From Herbaspirillum chlorophenolicum (GTDB lineage Bacteria > Pseudomonadota > Gammaproteobacteria > Burkholderiales > Burkholderiaceae_D), in assembly GCF_001189955.1 (NCBI RefSeq), contig NZ_LFLT01000017.1:44055-108054 (forward strand): a stretch of DNA of 64,000 bases. Reading direction: 5' to 3'. The notes under the pieces are model-generated. The model ran no database searches and had not been told where the DNA came from. It worked only from the letters and a program-made list of their open reading frames with translations. Position numbers and translations under genes: made by a program. Shown piece after piece: positions 1 through 10,303 of the stretch (positions are counted from its first letter, which is position 1; each line of letters starts with the position of its first letter).

Positions 1-55
1 GTTCAACGTCCAGAGGGAGGTTGAACCGCTTGCCGATAAGGCGTTGAACAGGCTC

Positions 56-613
56 TTATATCGTAGAGAACAATCCCGCACCGATGAACGCCAGCGACAC
101 CACGCCAATGCCCATCGACAGGTAAACCAGCATTCCCACGCCGGTGATGATGGTGGCCGAGGCCAGCACAATGGCCACTTGCAGCATGCCGGCGGCCATT
201 TCCATCTTCTCGTATTTCTCCATGTAGACGTGGGCTTCATGTTCGGCCGCCCTGGCCTTGTGGGACAACTGCTTCTTGCCTTCGCCGGTCTTTTCATCGT
301 CGTCGTAATGGGCAATCGTCTCATCGAGCTTGGCGATGGCGGCCGTGATGCGCTCGTCCTTGGCGTTGCCCAGCAAGACTAATTGGCTCTTGGCCAGTTG
401 CGCTGCATTGCCGCGCACCGACTTGGCCTGGAAGAACGCCCACAGGTTGGAGGCCTCCTGGTGTTTCAGGATGACTTCGGTCTGGTAAGACTTGGAAATG
501 GTTTCGGTGACGGCCAGCACCAGCGCGAGAACCGCGATGAGCAGGGCCAGTTTCTTGTTGCCGGAGGCATGTGCGTGCTCGGCTTTTTCGAGGTCTTCTG
601 TAGCTTCCGTCAT
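56..613 (-). CDS. DUF4337 family membrane protein
   Basis: A 185-residue protein when read from the ATG at 613 (MTEATEDLEK). It has one hydrophobic segment at about residues 21-38, a charged helical middle rich in Lys, Glu and Ala (about 60-135), and two further membrane segments in the last 45 residues. This N-terminal helix, soluble coil and C-terminal helical hairpin match the DUF4337 family, whose function is unknown. No stop codon separates this frame from the membrane protein upstream, so the annotated start is a family-length choice rather than a proven one. It is the last gene of a minus-strand group. Family call fairly sure; function unknown. Confidence 0.75.
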   Translation of the reverse strand: MTEATEDLEKAEHAHASGNKKLALLIAVLALVLAVTETISKSYQTEVILKHQEASNLWAFFQAKSVRGNAAQLAKSQLVLLGNAKDERITAAIAKLDETIAHYDDDEKTGEGKKQLSHKARAAEHEAHVYMEKYEKMEMAAGMLQVAIVLASATIITGVGMLVYLSMGIGVVSLAFIGAGLFSTI

Positions 614-1279
614 GGTGGCGTTGTGGATTGGGTAACAGTGGCTCCCATCAAGGGGGATGGGGCGTTCCAACAACGATCCAGAAGCATTACGGTTGACCTG
701 ATGGTGCGGATCGGCTCGTGTTTTTTTGCGGGGAAGAGGAATAGGGTTCCGGGCGCCGGCGCACAGGTTTCGCACCAGCCGTTTGCCGTGGCAGGCCAGG
801 TAGGCGGCGGTTCCGGCGGACAGCAGCATCGCGGCAGTGTGGATGAGGATGGCTGCCGCAGCGTGTGCCAGGGTGCCGGATGCGGCGGTATCGCCGCATA
901 AGGGCATCGAGAGGGGCAGCATCAAACTTGCGCCATGCATGCCCGGCACCGCCAACGGCCACAGCGCCAGCCCGGCGCAACCGATGGGGATTCGCATTTT
1001 GGAGCAGGGGCCGGGCCGCAGATGCATCGCTGCTGCCAGCAACAGCAGCAAGCATGTCGCGCCTTGCAACAGGTTGCGTTCAGGCATCGTCCCGTAGGCC
1101 ACCGATGCCGCCGACAGGCCAAGCGCCGCGATGTGCCCAAGCGCGATGGGCAGCAGGCTGCGCAAGGCCTGCCAGCGTTGGCCCGGGCCGATGGCCGCGA
1201 AGAACCAGCCGCTGGCCGGGTTCAGCCCGTGCAGCGCACCGCTGCCGGCCAAGGCAATCCAAAACCAGGTGCCCGACAT
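614..1279 (-). CDS. Polytopic membrane protein, open into the DUF4337 frame
   Basis: Starting at the ATG at 1279 (MSGTWFWIAL), with GGGGG a few bases upstream, this encodes a very hydrophobic protein of about 200 residues with roughly five to six membrane segments. The N-terminal sequence GSGALHGLNPASGWFFA resembles small uncharacterised inner-membrane proteins in proteobacteria that begin with a similar ALHGLNP motif. After about residue 185 the sequence becomes polar and low-complexity (Arg, Pro, His) and runs without a stop into the DUF4337 protein. Either the two are naturally fused (407 residues in total) or a frameshift has removed the original stop. The start lies 14 bp after the DUF899 gene, so co-transcription is likely. 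Function unknown. Confidence 0.6.
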
Positions 1280-1293
1280 GGTGCCCCCACGTT

Positions 1294-2052
1294 CTAGCCG
1301 CGCGCGTGGCAGCATGAGGGCGCCCCGGCCCCGCTGCCATCGGACTCGTAGCGGTCGTGGTGGCGCACCCATTCCATCTTGTGCGGCACGTCGCGCTCGC
1401 CGCGGCCGTTGGGCGTCAAGTCCATCATGCGGTAGGCGCCCATCATCACTTCCACGCCGCGGCCGTAGGTGGAATACGTGTGGAAGACCTGTCCTGCATC
1501 GACGCGCACAAAGACGCTGATGCCGGGTGCTTCCGAGGCAGGGAAAAAGCGGCGGTCATAGTTGTAGTCGACTTCGCCGCCGGCCAGTTCTTCCGGCGTG
1601 AAACTGACCCCGAAGTCCGCGTTGAAATCGCTGCCATGGGAAGAGACCCAGTCGAAGCGCCAGCCCATGCGGCGGCGGAAGCGTTCGATCTCGTCCAGGG
1701 GCGCGCGCGAGATAGCAAGCAGCGTGATGTCGCGCTGGGCCAGGTGCACATTCATGCCATCGCTGTGGTCGGCCATGAAAGAGCAGCTTGGGCAGCCTTG
1801 CTCCCAGCCCGGCCCCAGCATGAAATGCTGGACCAGCAACTGGCGGCGGCCGCCGAACAGTTCGGCCAGCTTGCGCGGACCCTTGGCGGTATCGAAGGTG
1901 TAGTCCTTTTCTACACGTTCCCATGGCAATGACCGGCGTTCGGCGGCCAGCTGGTCGGCGAGGCGCATGGCCTCCTTTTCGCGTGCCAGCAATGCCTTGC
2001 GCGCGTCCAGCCATTGTTCGGAAGAGACGATAGGGTGATGGGCGATATCCAT
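1294..2052 (-). CDS. DUF899 thioredoxin-like protein
   Basis: The ATG at 2052 is preceded by AGGGAG at good distance; an upstream in-frame ATG (2097) lacks this. The 252-residue product carries the DUF899 hallmark around residues 75-95 (QHFMLGPGWEQGCPSCSF), with a CxxC pair at C87 and C90 in a thioredoxin-like fold, then the family's conserved C-terminal region (DWVSSHGSDFNADFG; HTYSTYGRG). No signal peptide is present, so it is probably cytosolic. DUF899 proteins are suspected redox proteins without an established substrate. It sits between a beta-propeller gene and a membrane protein gene on the same strand. Family assignment confident; role open. Confidence 0.85.
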   Translation of the reverse strand: MDIAHHPIVSSEQWLDARKALLAREKEAMRLADQLAAERRSLPWERVEKDYTFDTAKGPRKLAELFGGRRQLLVQHFMLGPGWEQGCPSCSFMADHSDGMNVHLAQRDITLLAISRAPLDEIERFRRRMGWRFDWVSSHGSDFNADFGVSFTPEELAGGEVDYNYDRRFFPASEAPGISVFVRVDAGQVFHTYSTYGRGVEVMMGAYRMMDLTPNGRGERDVPHKMEWVRHHDRYESDGSGAGAPSCCHARG

Positions 2053-2140
2053 GATGTGCTCCCTGGCCGGTGAGGCCATGCATAGTGTGTTGTTCAATGA
2101 GGGTTGGGGTACGGCGGCGGGCGGGGATGCCCGCCGCCGT

Positions 2141-2797
2141 TTACTTCGGCTGGCGCACCACGCGTAGCTTGCCGCTGTCGCCGCCGCCGCAGTAGAAGAG
2201 GCCGGCGCCGTCCGATTCGAGTCCGCTCACGCCGATGCCGGGCGGCATGCGCAATTCCACCAGCATCTCGCCGTTATCGGGATCGATGCGGCGGATGCCG
2301 CTCTCGTCGCCTTCCCAGGTGCCGTGCCACAGTTGGCCGTCAACCCAGGTCACGCCGGTGACAAAGCGTTTGGATTCGATGGTGCGCTGGATGGCGCCGG
2401 TTTCAGGATCGATGCGGTGGATCTTGCGGTCGCGGTACTGGCCTACCCACAGGCTGCCTTCGGCCCAGGTCAGGCCGGAATCGCAACCGTTGCCGGGTGC
2501 GGGGATGGAGGCCACCACGGCGCCGCTGGCCGGGTCGATCTTGTCGATGCGCTGTTCGGCGATCTGGTAGAGGTAGGTGCCATCGAAGGCGGTGCCGGCG
2601 TCGCAGGGGCATTCCAGCGCGCGTCCCGGCTCGCCGGTGCCAGGATCGATGGCAATTAGCCTGGCGCCGGTAGCGGCCCAGATGCGGCTGCCGTCCCAGG
2701 TGACGCCATTCACGGCGGCAACACCGGGGAAGGGGCCGTATTCGCGCACGATCTCGGCGGGTTGTGTGGTGACTGGGGATTTTGCCTTGCTGTTCAT
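2141..2797 (-). CDS. Six-bladed-propeller-like protein (glutamine cyclotransferase/SMP-30 type)
   Basis: A 218-residue protein with about five repeats of the type 'W-D/E-G-x-L/I-W ... I-D-P-x-T/S-G' (for example WDGSRIWAATGARLIAIDPGTGEP and WAEGSLWVGQYRDRKIHRIDPETG), the signature of beta-propeller blades in the glutamine-cyclotransferase, SMP-30 and NHL-like superfamily. No signal peptide is visible. The start has a strong AGGAG site. It lies 60 bp downstream of the HTH regulator gene and 88 bp upstream of the DUF899 gene, same strand, so the regulator may control it. No catalytic residues can be assigned with confidence; it could be an enzyme or a binding protein. Confidence 0.7.
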   Translation of the reverse strand: MNSKAKSPVTTQPAEIVREYGPFPGVAAVNGVTWDGSRIWAATGARLIAIDPGTGEPGRALECPCDAGTAFDGTYLYQIAEQRIDKIDPASGAVVASIPAPGNGCDSGLTWAEGSLWVGQYRDRKIHRIDPETGAIQRTIESKRFVTGVTWVDGQLWHGTWEGDESGIRRIDPDNGEMLVELRMPPGIGVSGLESDGAGLFYCGGGDSGKLRVVRQPK

Positions 2798-2857
2798 CGT
2801 CGCTCCTCGTTCTCGGTTTTCTCTATCTGCGCTGTGTATCGGCGCCGTGAAAGTACT

Positions 2858-4078
2858 TTATCCGATGGCCAGCGTAGCGGGGAGTAACAAGATTGTCGTG
2901 AATCCCGCCAGTGGCGGCGCCAGCCAGCGCTGGGTGCGTGCGCGGCCGATGGAGCGCACGCGCTGTTCTGCTTCCAGCTCGGCCAGGGAGCGTTGCACGG
3001 TGCGCTGGCTGGTGCCAAGGGCCAGCGCCAATGCCGAAGTCGACCAGGCCGCGCCATCCGACAGCAGCGCCAATAGCTCGGCCTGGCCGCCGTCGAAGGG
3101 CGGAGCGAGCAGCACGAGTTGGCGTTGGTTCTCGGGATGGAAGGCAAAGCCTTGGGGCGTGGCATCGATGCGCGCCAGCCCTTTGGCGAGTGCACGCAAC
3201 CGGCCGATTTCTACCCGCAGGCGGGCGCGGTGCGTCTCGTTCGGGGTGCGTGTGTGGAAGGCGCGTTCGATCAAGGTTTCGCGCGTGACGTCGCCGGGCC
3301 ACGCTGCTGCCAGCGCGTGCGCCAGGGCGAATAACACCGGGCGGCGCGCCAGCGACTGTTGGACGGGGCCGATGCCAAGGCTGCGGCGGCAGGCGTCGAC
3401 CACCAGCGCGTCCGAAGCGACCAGGGCAGCCACCTCATCGATGCGCAAGGCTTGTTCGCCCCACGGGGCGAGCTGTCTGGCCGCCGGACGTTCCAGCGCG
3501 GTGCGCGCTTCCGCCACTTCTGCCGACAGTGCGGGAATACCCGAGCGTGCCGCCGCATCCTGCGCTTGCGCAAATGCTGCTCGCGCATCCTGGATGCGCC
3601 ACGAACGCAAGGCAAGCTCGGCGTGTAGCAGGGCGGCCAGTGCCGCCAGCGGCGGCGGCAACCCTTGGGGATCGAGCAGCGCCAGCATTGCCTCGGCTTG
3701 CTGCAACTGGCCCAGCAGCAGCAATTGGCGGGCGGCGACCAGCCGCGCCTGCAATGCGTTGGCCCGGTCGGCATGGGCTTCAAGCGTGGCCAGTGCACTA
3801 TTGAGCGAGCGCGGCGAGCCGGTGAAGTCGCGCTCGGCCAGCGCCACTTCGGCCTCCGCCACGACACAGCGGGCGCGCGCCAGTTCTTCGCGGGAACCGA
3901 AACCGCGCGCGGCCCGCCGAAGCAAAGTGCGGGAGAGTGAATGTTCGCCCAGCTGGGCCATGGCGATGCCGCGCAACGCCAGCGCCGGCGGGTCTTCACG
4001 CAGGGCGACACGTTTTAATGCGCCAAGTGCATCGCCGATGGCCAAAGCGCGCGCGGCAGCGGAGATTAGCGAATCCAT
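2858..4078 (-). CDS. Helical-repeat protein with C-terminal winged-helix DNA-binding domain
   Basis: Read from the ATG at 4078 (MDSLISAAARAL) the product has 406 residues. A TTG 81 bases upstream would extend it, but no ribosome site supports that. The N-terminal 200 residues are Ala/Leu-rich helical repeats (TPR-like). A middle part (about 210-330) resembles the winged-helix segment of transcriptional activators (RETLIERAF...RLRVEIGRLR). The C-terminus has a helix-turn-helix with 'WSTSALALALGTSQRTVQRSLAELEAE'. It is probably a cytosolic transcription regulator of the genes that follow it. It diverges from katG with 332 bp between the starts. Ligand unknown. Confidence 0.65.
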   Translation of the reverse strand: MDSLISAAARALAIGDALGALKRVALREDPPALALRGIAMAQLGEHSLSRTLLRRAARGFGSREELARARCVVAEAEVALAERDFTGSPRSLNSALATLEAHADRANALQARLVAARQLLLLGQLQQAEAMLALLDPQGLPPPLAALAALLHAELALRSWRIQDARAAFAQAQDAAARSGIPALSAEVAEARTALERPAARQLAPWGEQALRIDEVAALVASDALVVDACRRSLGIGPVQQSLARRPVLFALAHALAAAWPGDVTRETLIERAFHTRTPNETHRARLRVEIGRLRALAKGLARIDATPQGFAFHPENQRQLVLLAPPFDGGQAELLALLSDGAAWSTSALALALGTSQRTVQRSLAELEAEQRVRSIGRARTQRWLAPPLAGFTTILLLPATLAIG

Positions 4079-4161
4079 GGCGTGCAGAATACACTGGGGG
4101 TGGATAGTGCAGTGAAGGAGGAGATTGGAATGTTTGAATGCGTCTATAGAAAAAGACAATC

Positions 4162-4173
4162 AACTTATAAGTT
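4162..4173. promoter_or_regulatory. 12-bp perfect palindrome between the HTH regulator gene and katG
   Basis: AACTTATAAGTT is a perfect palindrome in an AT-rich stretch of the divergent region. It lies 84 bp upstream of the regulator start and about 240 bp upstream of katG. Just before it is an ATAG-N7-CAAT-N7-TAAG series (4146-4171) that only partly fits the OxyR pattern ATAG-N7-CTAT-N7-ATAG-N7-CTAT. Operator status is inference. Confidence 0.3.
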
Positions 4174-4301
4174 TTAATGCTTTATATTGATCGCTCTATT
4201 GAACAACTGACCAGGACGCGGCGAAAGTAAAGGCAACGGAATCGGCGACGTCATCAAGCCGTCGCATTACGCAGCCAGCATTCGTCCGAAAGAGTGGCCG
4301 C

Positions 4302-4329
4302 GCGTAGCGGGATCATCAGTCCGCTACGC
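4302..4329. repeat. Inverted repeat in the katG upstream region
   Basis: GCGTAGCGG (4302-4310) and CCGCTACGC (4321-4329) form a perfect 9-bp stem with a 10-nt loop, 81 bp before the katG ATG. There is no T-run, so it is not a terminator. It may be an operator or an mRNA leader hairpin. Confidence 0.4.
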
Positions 4330-4395
4330 AGCGCAACCATCCGAAACATGCCCGTATCCTGGTCCGGGTATGGTGACTCTCGTTGGGTCGATTAA

Positions 4396-6588
<2,193 letters not shown>

Positions 6589-6644
6589 TGTGAAGTGATA
6601 TGAGGTGTGGGGAAGCCGGAACCGGGCTTCCCTGTGAAGAAGAA

Positions 6645-6679
6645 AAGCGGCGCATCGAAAAAGGATGCGCCGCTTTTTT
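6645..6679. terminator. Bidirectional intrinsic terminator, katG / AraC gene
   Basis: The arms AAGCGGCGCATC (6645-6656) and GATGCGCCGCTT (6664-6675) form a 12-bp stem with a 7-nt A-rich loop, followed by a run of T to 6679. An A-run on the other side gives a U-tail for the converging AraC-type gene. Confidence 0.9.
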
Positions 6680-6707
6680 GTGAGCGTCGATGGAAGCGCT
6701 CCAGGGC

Positions 6708-7469
6708 TTAGGCGGTCGCAGCGCGTGCCGCACGCCGGTAGGCCGCGGGCGTGGTGTCGCGCAGCTTGCGCATGGCGTTGGAGAGGGCGCTCTGGTCGCT
6801 GTAGCCACAGCGCAGTGCGATATCGGGCAAGGGCAGGGTGCTCGCGTGCAGCAGTTCGCAGGCGCGGCGCACGCGCACTTCGGCCAGCCAGGCGCGGGGT
6901 GATGTGCCGGTTTCCTGCTGGAACCATTCATGCAGGCGGCTGGGGCTGATTGCCGCAGCCGATGCCATGTCGGCCACCGACCACGGCAGGCCGGGATCGG
7001 CTTCGATCTTCGCCATCAATGCATGCAGCCGCGAATGCACGCGCGGCGCCGCCAGCGCCAGCGTATCCAGCAGCAGCGGTATCCAATGCTGCAATTGCGC
7101 CGACGCCATCTTCTGCTGCTGTTCCAGTATCAGCGCCATGAACTCCACCAGCTTGCCGGCCGCTTGCGACAGCGGCATGAAGGGGCGCAGCGCCAGTTGT
7201 TCCATCATCTGCGTACCCATCATGGCCGGCGTCAGGTCCAGGATCAGTGAGCGGTTGGTGCCCTCCGCGCTGGTCGCATGCGTGGCGCCCGGTTCAACGA
7301 AGGCGCCGGTGGCGGTATCGGCCAGTCCCTGGCGTCCGGCGATATCGAGTGCCAGCCGGCCGGACAGGGGCAGAACCAGTTGCGGAAAGTCGTGGCTGTG
7401 CGCCAGCGGTTCGTCGCGGTAGCTACGCAGGTGGATATCGGCGGTGAAGGAGGAGGATTTCGTTGCCAT
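6708..7469 (-). CDS. AraC family transcriptional regulator
   Basis: The ATG at 7469 gives 253 residues (MATKSSSFTADIHLRSY). The N-terminal half has a cupin-like sensor region (HSHDFPQLVLPLSGRLAL...FVEPGATHAT). The C-terminal 90 residues hold two helix-turn-helix units, the second ending in the AraC signature 'DIALRCGYSDQSALSNAMRKLRDTTPAAYRR'. It converges on katG and lies 118 bp downstream of the tartrate-dehydratase-like gene, from which a terminator separates it, so it probably has its own promoter. Its targets cannot be read from the sequence. An upstream extension of the reading frame has no ribosome site. Confidence 0.9.
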   Translation of the reverse strand: MATKSSSFTADIHLRSYRDEPLAHSHDFPQLVLPLSGRLALDIAGRQGLADTATGAFVEPGATHATSAEGTNRSLILDLTPAMMGTQMMEQLALRPFMPLSQAAGKLVEFMALILEQQQKMASAQLQHWIPLLLDTLALAAPRVHSRLHALMAKIEADPGLPWSVADMASAAAISPSRLHEWFQQETGTSPRAWLAEVRVRRACELLHASTLPLPDIALRCGYSDQSALSNAMRKLRDTTPAAYRRAARAATA

Positions 7470-7528
7470 GGCAACAGGCGGCGCTGCGATTGGGATGCCG
7501 CCATGATAGCCGATGCGGGGCCGGACGG

Positions 7529-7569
7529 AAAAAGACAGCGGGCCGCGACATTGATCGGGGCCCGCTGTC
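7529..7569 (-). terminator. Intrinsic terminator after the tartrate-dehydratase-like gene
   Basis: On the minus strand, GACAGCGGGCC and GGCCCGCTGTC (plus coordinates 7559-7569 and 7534-7544) form an 11-bp stem with a 14-nt loop, followed by five T. It lies just after the stop of the minus-strand gene at 7588. Confidence 0.85.
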
Positions 7570-7587
7570 GTCTGCTGCAGGATTGCC

Positions 7588-8757
7588 TCAGCCGATGATC
7601 TTCTCCAGCCACGGCGCCAGTTCGCGCTTCTGCTCCAGTCCGAAGCCCGGCGCCTGCGTCGGATGCACCATGCCGCCGCCCAGCGAGCATTCCGGCGCAT
7701 AGCCGCCGAAGGGCTGGAACACGCCCGGATAGGCTTCACAGCCGCCCAGGCCCAGCCCGGCGGCAATGTGCAGGTTGATCATGTGGCCGCCATGCGGATG
7801 CACCTGGCTGCGCTCGTACCCCTGTTCTTCCAGGACTGCCACCGCGTGCGCGAATTCGGTCAGCCCGTAGGACAGGCCCGGATCCATCTGGAAATAATCC
7901 AGCCCACGGCGCATGCCGCCGTACAGGGCCAGGTTCTTGATGTCCTGTGCCGAGAACAGGTTCTCGCCGGTGGCGATGCGGCTCGGGTAGGCCTCGGCTA
8001 CGCGGCGGTTCAGGTCGTAGTCCAGCGGGTCGCCGATCTCTTCAAACCAGCGCAGCTGGTACGGCGCGATCGCTTCGGCGTAGGCCAGCGCGGTCTTCAG
8101 GTCGAAGCGGCCGTTGGCGTCCACCGCCAGTCGGCTGCCGTCGCCGTCGACCACGGTCAGTGCGGATTCGATGCGGGCGATGTCTTCCTTCAGCGACGCG
8201 CCGCCGATCTTCATCTTGAAGCTGGAGAAACCCATGTCGGCGTAGGACTGCAATTCATCCTTGAGCGTCGCGCCGCTTTCGTTGGCGTAGTAGTAGCCGC
8301 CGGCAGCATAGACCTCGATACCGTCGGCCTTGCCGCGTCCGCCGAAGGCCCGCGAGATCAGCACGTGCGCAGGCACATCAAGAATCTTGGCGTTCAAGTC
8401 CCACACGGCCAGTTCGATGGCGGCGGCGGCGGCGGCGCGGTCGCCGTGGCCGGCCGGCTTCTCGTTGCGCATGATGGTCTGCAGCACCTTGGCCGGGTCG
8501 AACAGCTTGCCGTCGCCTGACAGCAGCGACTCAGGCGCTGCGCGGCGCAGGCGCGGGATCATGCGGTCGCGCAGGATGCCGGACTGGGCGAAGCGGCCGA
8601 TGGAGTCGAAGGCGTAGCCCACCAGCGGTTTGCCGTCGCGCACCACGTCGCTGACCAGCGCCACCAGCGAGATGTCGTGTTCGGCAAAGCTGACGAAAGC
8701 ATTGGCGACGTTGCCTTCCATCTTGACGGCGAGGTCGCGGATATCGGTAATTCTCAT
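7588..8757 (-). CDS. tarD: Enolase-superfamily dehydratase, probably D-tartrate dehydratase
   Basis: The 389-residue product is an enolase-superfamily acid-sugar dehydratase. An N-terminal capping domain is followed by a TIM barrel with Mg2+ ligands D213 (VDANGRF), E239 or E240 (WFEEIGDPLDY) and E265 (ATGEN), the base region KMKIGG (K181, K183) and the catalytic H322 in PHGG. From memory, length and these motifs, including GYYY and GDPLDY, closely match Bradyrhizobium D-tartrate dehydratase, which yields oxaloacetate. It lies 29 bp downstream of the DctA-like carrier gene on the same strand, fitting uptake followed by dehydration. The exact diacid substrate is inferred. A terminator follows at 7529-7569. 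Confidence 0.8.
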   Translation of the reverse strand: MRITDIRDLAVKMEGNVANAFVSFAEHDISLVALVSDVVRDGKPLVGYAFDSIGRFAQSGILRDRMIPRLRRAAPESLLSGDGKLFDPAKVLQTIMRNEKPAGHGDRAAAAAAIELAVWDLNAKILDVPAHVLISRAFGGRGKADGIEVYAAGGYYYANESGATLKDELQSYADMGFSSFKMKIGGASLKEDIARIESALTVVDGDGSRLAVDANGRFDLKTALAYAEAIAPYQLRWFEEIGDPLDYDLNRRVAEAYPSRIATGENLFSAQDIKNLALYGGMRRGLDYFQMDPGLSYGLTEFAHAVAVLEEQGYERSQVHPHGGHMINLHIAAGLGLGGCEAYPGVFQPFGGYAPECSLGGGMVHPTQAPGFGLEQKRELAPWLEKIIG

Positions 8758-8786
8758 GACGTTCTTTCTTCTGGAATAAGGGGCGA

Positions 8787-10121
8787 TCAGATTGACGCGT
8801 TGGCGGGGCGCCCCAGTACACGGGCGTATTCGGCGCGCATCGGCGCGGAATCGAACTCGCCGCAGACCTTGGACACCACCATGGTGGCCACCGCGTTACC
8901 CAAGGCGTTACAGATGCACACCGCTTGCGAGGTCAGGCGGTTGATGCCCAGCAGCAGCGGCAGGCCCTCCACCGGCAGCACGCCGGCGGCGGTAACGGTG
9001 GCGGCGAACACGATGAAGGTACCGCCCGAGACAGTGGCTGCGCCCTTGGAGGTGATCATCATCAGCGCGATGATGCCCAACTGGTGTTCGAAGGTCAGGT
9101 TGATGCCGTAGGCATTGGCCAGGAACAGTACGCACAGCGACATGTAGACCGCGGTGCCGTCGAGGTTGAAGGCGTAGCCGGTAGGCAGCACCAGGCCGAC
9201 CGACTGCTTGGAGCAGCCGAGTTTCTGCAGCTTGTCGATCAGGCTGGGCAGGGCGCTTTCGGACGAGGCGGTGGCGAACAGCAGCACGATCTCATCCTTG
9301 AAGTAGCGCAGGAACAGGAAAATATTGAAGCCGTACAGCCGCATGATGATGCCCATGACGACCACGATCATCAGCGCCAGCGTCGCGTACATCACCAGCA
9401 GCAGATAGCCCAGCGAGAGGATGGCCGACATGCCGCTGTTGCCGATGGCGAAGGCGATCGAACCGAAGGCGCCGATCGGAGCCAGCTTCATGATCATGTC
9501 GGTGAGCTTGAAGAAGCAGTCCGACATGCCGTGCAGTGCGGCTTCCACGCCATTGCGCTGTTGCGGCTTGAGGGCCAGCACGGCGGCGCCGAACAGCACT
9601 GCGATCACCAGGATCTGCAGCAGCGCGCCATCGGCGAAGGCGCCGAAGAAGCTATGCGGGAACATCGACAGCAGGAACTGCGAGAAGGTGGTGCCCGACT
9701 TGGCGTACTTGGCCGTGCCGGCGGCGGCCTCGGCAGCGTCAGGCACCAGGTGCAGGTCGGTACCCACACCGGAGAGATTGGCGATCACCATGGCAATCAC
9801 CAGGATGATGGTAGAGACGATCTCGAAGTAGAGCAGGGCGCGCAGGCCAATGCGGCCCACGCTCTTGAGGTCGCCGGCGGCAGCGATGCCCAGCACCACG
9901 TTGAGGAAGACCAGGGGCGCCACGATGGTCTTGATCAGGTTGAGGAAGATGTCGCCCAGCACTTTCATCGGGATGGCTGCCTTGGGTGCGATGAAACCCA
10001 GCGCAATGCCGAGCGTGATGCCGACGAAGATCTGCGGGCCCAGCCGGTAGTACCAAGGCTTGCGCTGCACCGGTTTGGATTGGCCGACCGGCGCGTCGCC
10101 GGTGGTGGGTGTTGCTGACAT
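8787..10121 (-). CDS. DctA-like dicarboxylate:cation symporter (DAACS family)
   Basis: A 444-residue inner-membrane carrier with the DAACS architecture: helical N-terminal region (GPQIFVGITLGIALGF; LIKTIVAPLVFLNVVLGI) and the substrate-binding hairpin regions 'TASSESALPSLIDKLQKLG', 'PTGYAFNLDGTAVY' and 'LGNAVATMVVSK'. The family imports C4-dicarboxylates or acidic amino acids with Na+ or H+. The start has a perfect AGGAGG site. Two palindromic operators lie at 10144-10176, between this gene and the divergent GntR gene. Co-transcribed with the tartrate-dehydratase-like gene (29 bp apart), so tartrate or a related diacid is the likely cargo. Confidence 0.9.
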   Translation of the reverse strand: MSATPTTGDAPVGQSKPVQRKPWYYRLGPQIFVGITLGIALGFIAPKAAIPMKVLGDIFLNLIKTIVAPLVFLNVVLGIAAAGDLKSVGRIGLRALLYFEIVSTIILVIAMVIANLSGVGTDLHLVPDAAEAAAGTAKYAKSGTTFSQFLLSMFPHSFFGAFADGALLQILVIAVLFGAAVLALKPQQRNGVEAALHGMSDCFFKLTDMIMKLAPIGAFGSIAFAIGNSGMSAILSLGYLLLVMYATLALMIVVVMGIIMRLYGFNIFLFLRYFKDEIVLLFATASSESALPSLIDKLQKLGCSKQSVGLVLPTGYAFNLDGTAVYMSLCVLFLANAYGINLTFEHQLGIIALMMITSKGAATVSGGTFIVFAATVTAAGVLPVEGLPLLLGINRLTSQAVCICNALGNAVATMVVSKVCGEFDSAPMRAEYARVLGRPANASI

Positions 10122-10143
10122 GCTGCCTCCTAGTCTGGTTAAT

Positions 10144-10176
10144 ATGTACGGACTTTATAATATGTTCGGACTATAT
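10144..10176. promoter_or_regulatory. Paired GntR-type operators, carrier/regulator divergent region
   Basis: Two copies of ATGTNCGGAC with AT-rich right flanks lie at 10144-10158 and 10162-10176, centred 18 bp apart. They resemble the two palindromes before the lyase gene (11309-11337). They lie about 20-55 bp upstream of the carrier gene start. Binding by the GntR protein encoded next to them is inferred from position. Confidence 0.65.
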
Positions 10177-10303
10177 TGCCTTTTTTCGAGAGCGTCAACC
10201 GCGGCCGCGCAGTTCTTCCGGAAATGCGCCGGGTGTGTCCGCTTGGCAAATAAAGGCGCAGCGGCTACCATGGCGTGGTTCCCAGCCAATCGCCCAAGAC
10301 CCT

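Noticed and set aside
1..50. GTTCAAC/GTTGAAC inverted repeat at the left edge as a terminator of the DUF4337 gene
   Set aside because: Short, AT-poor, with a 12-nt loop and no T-run on the minus strand.
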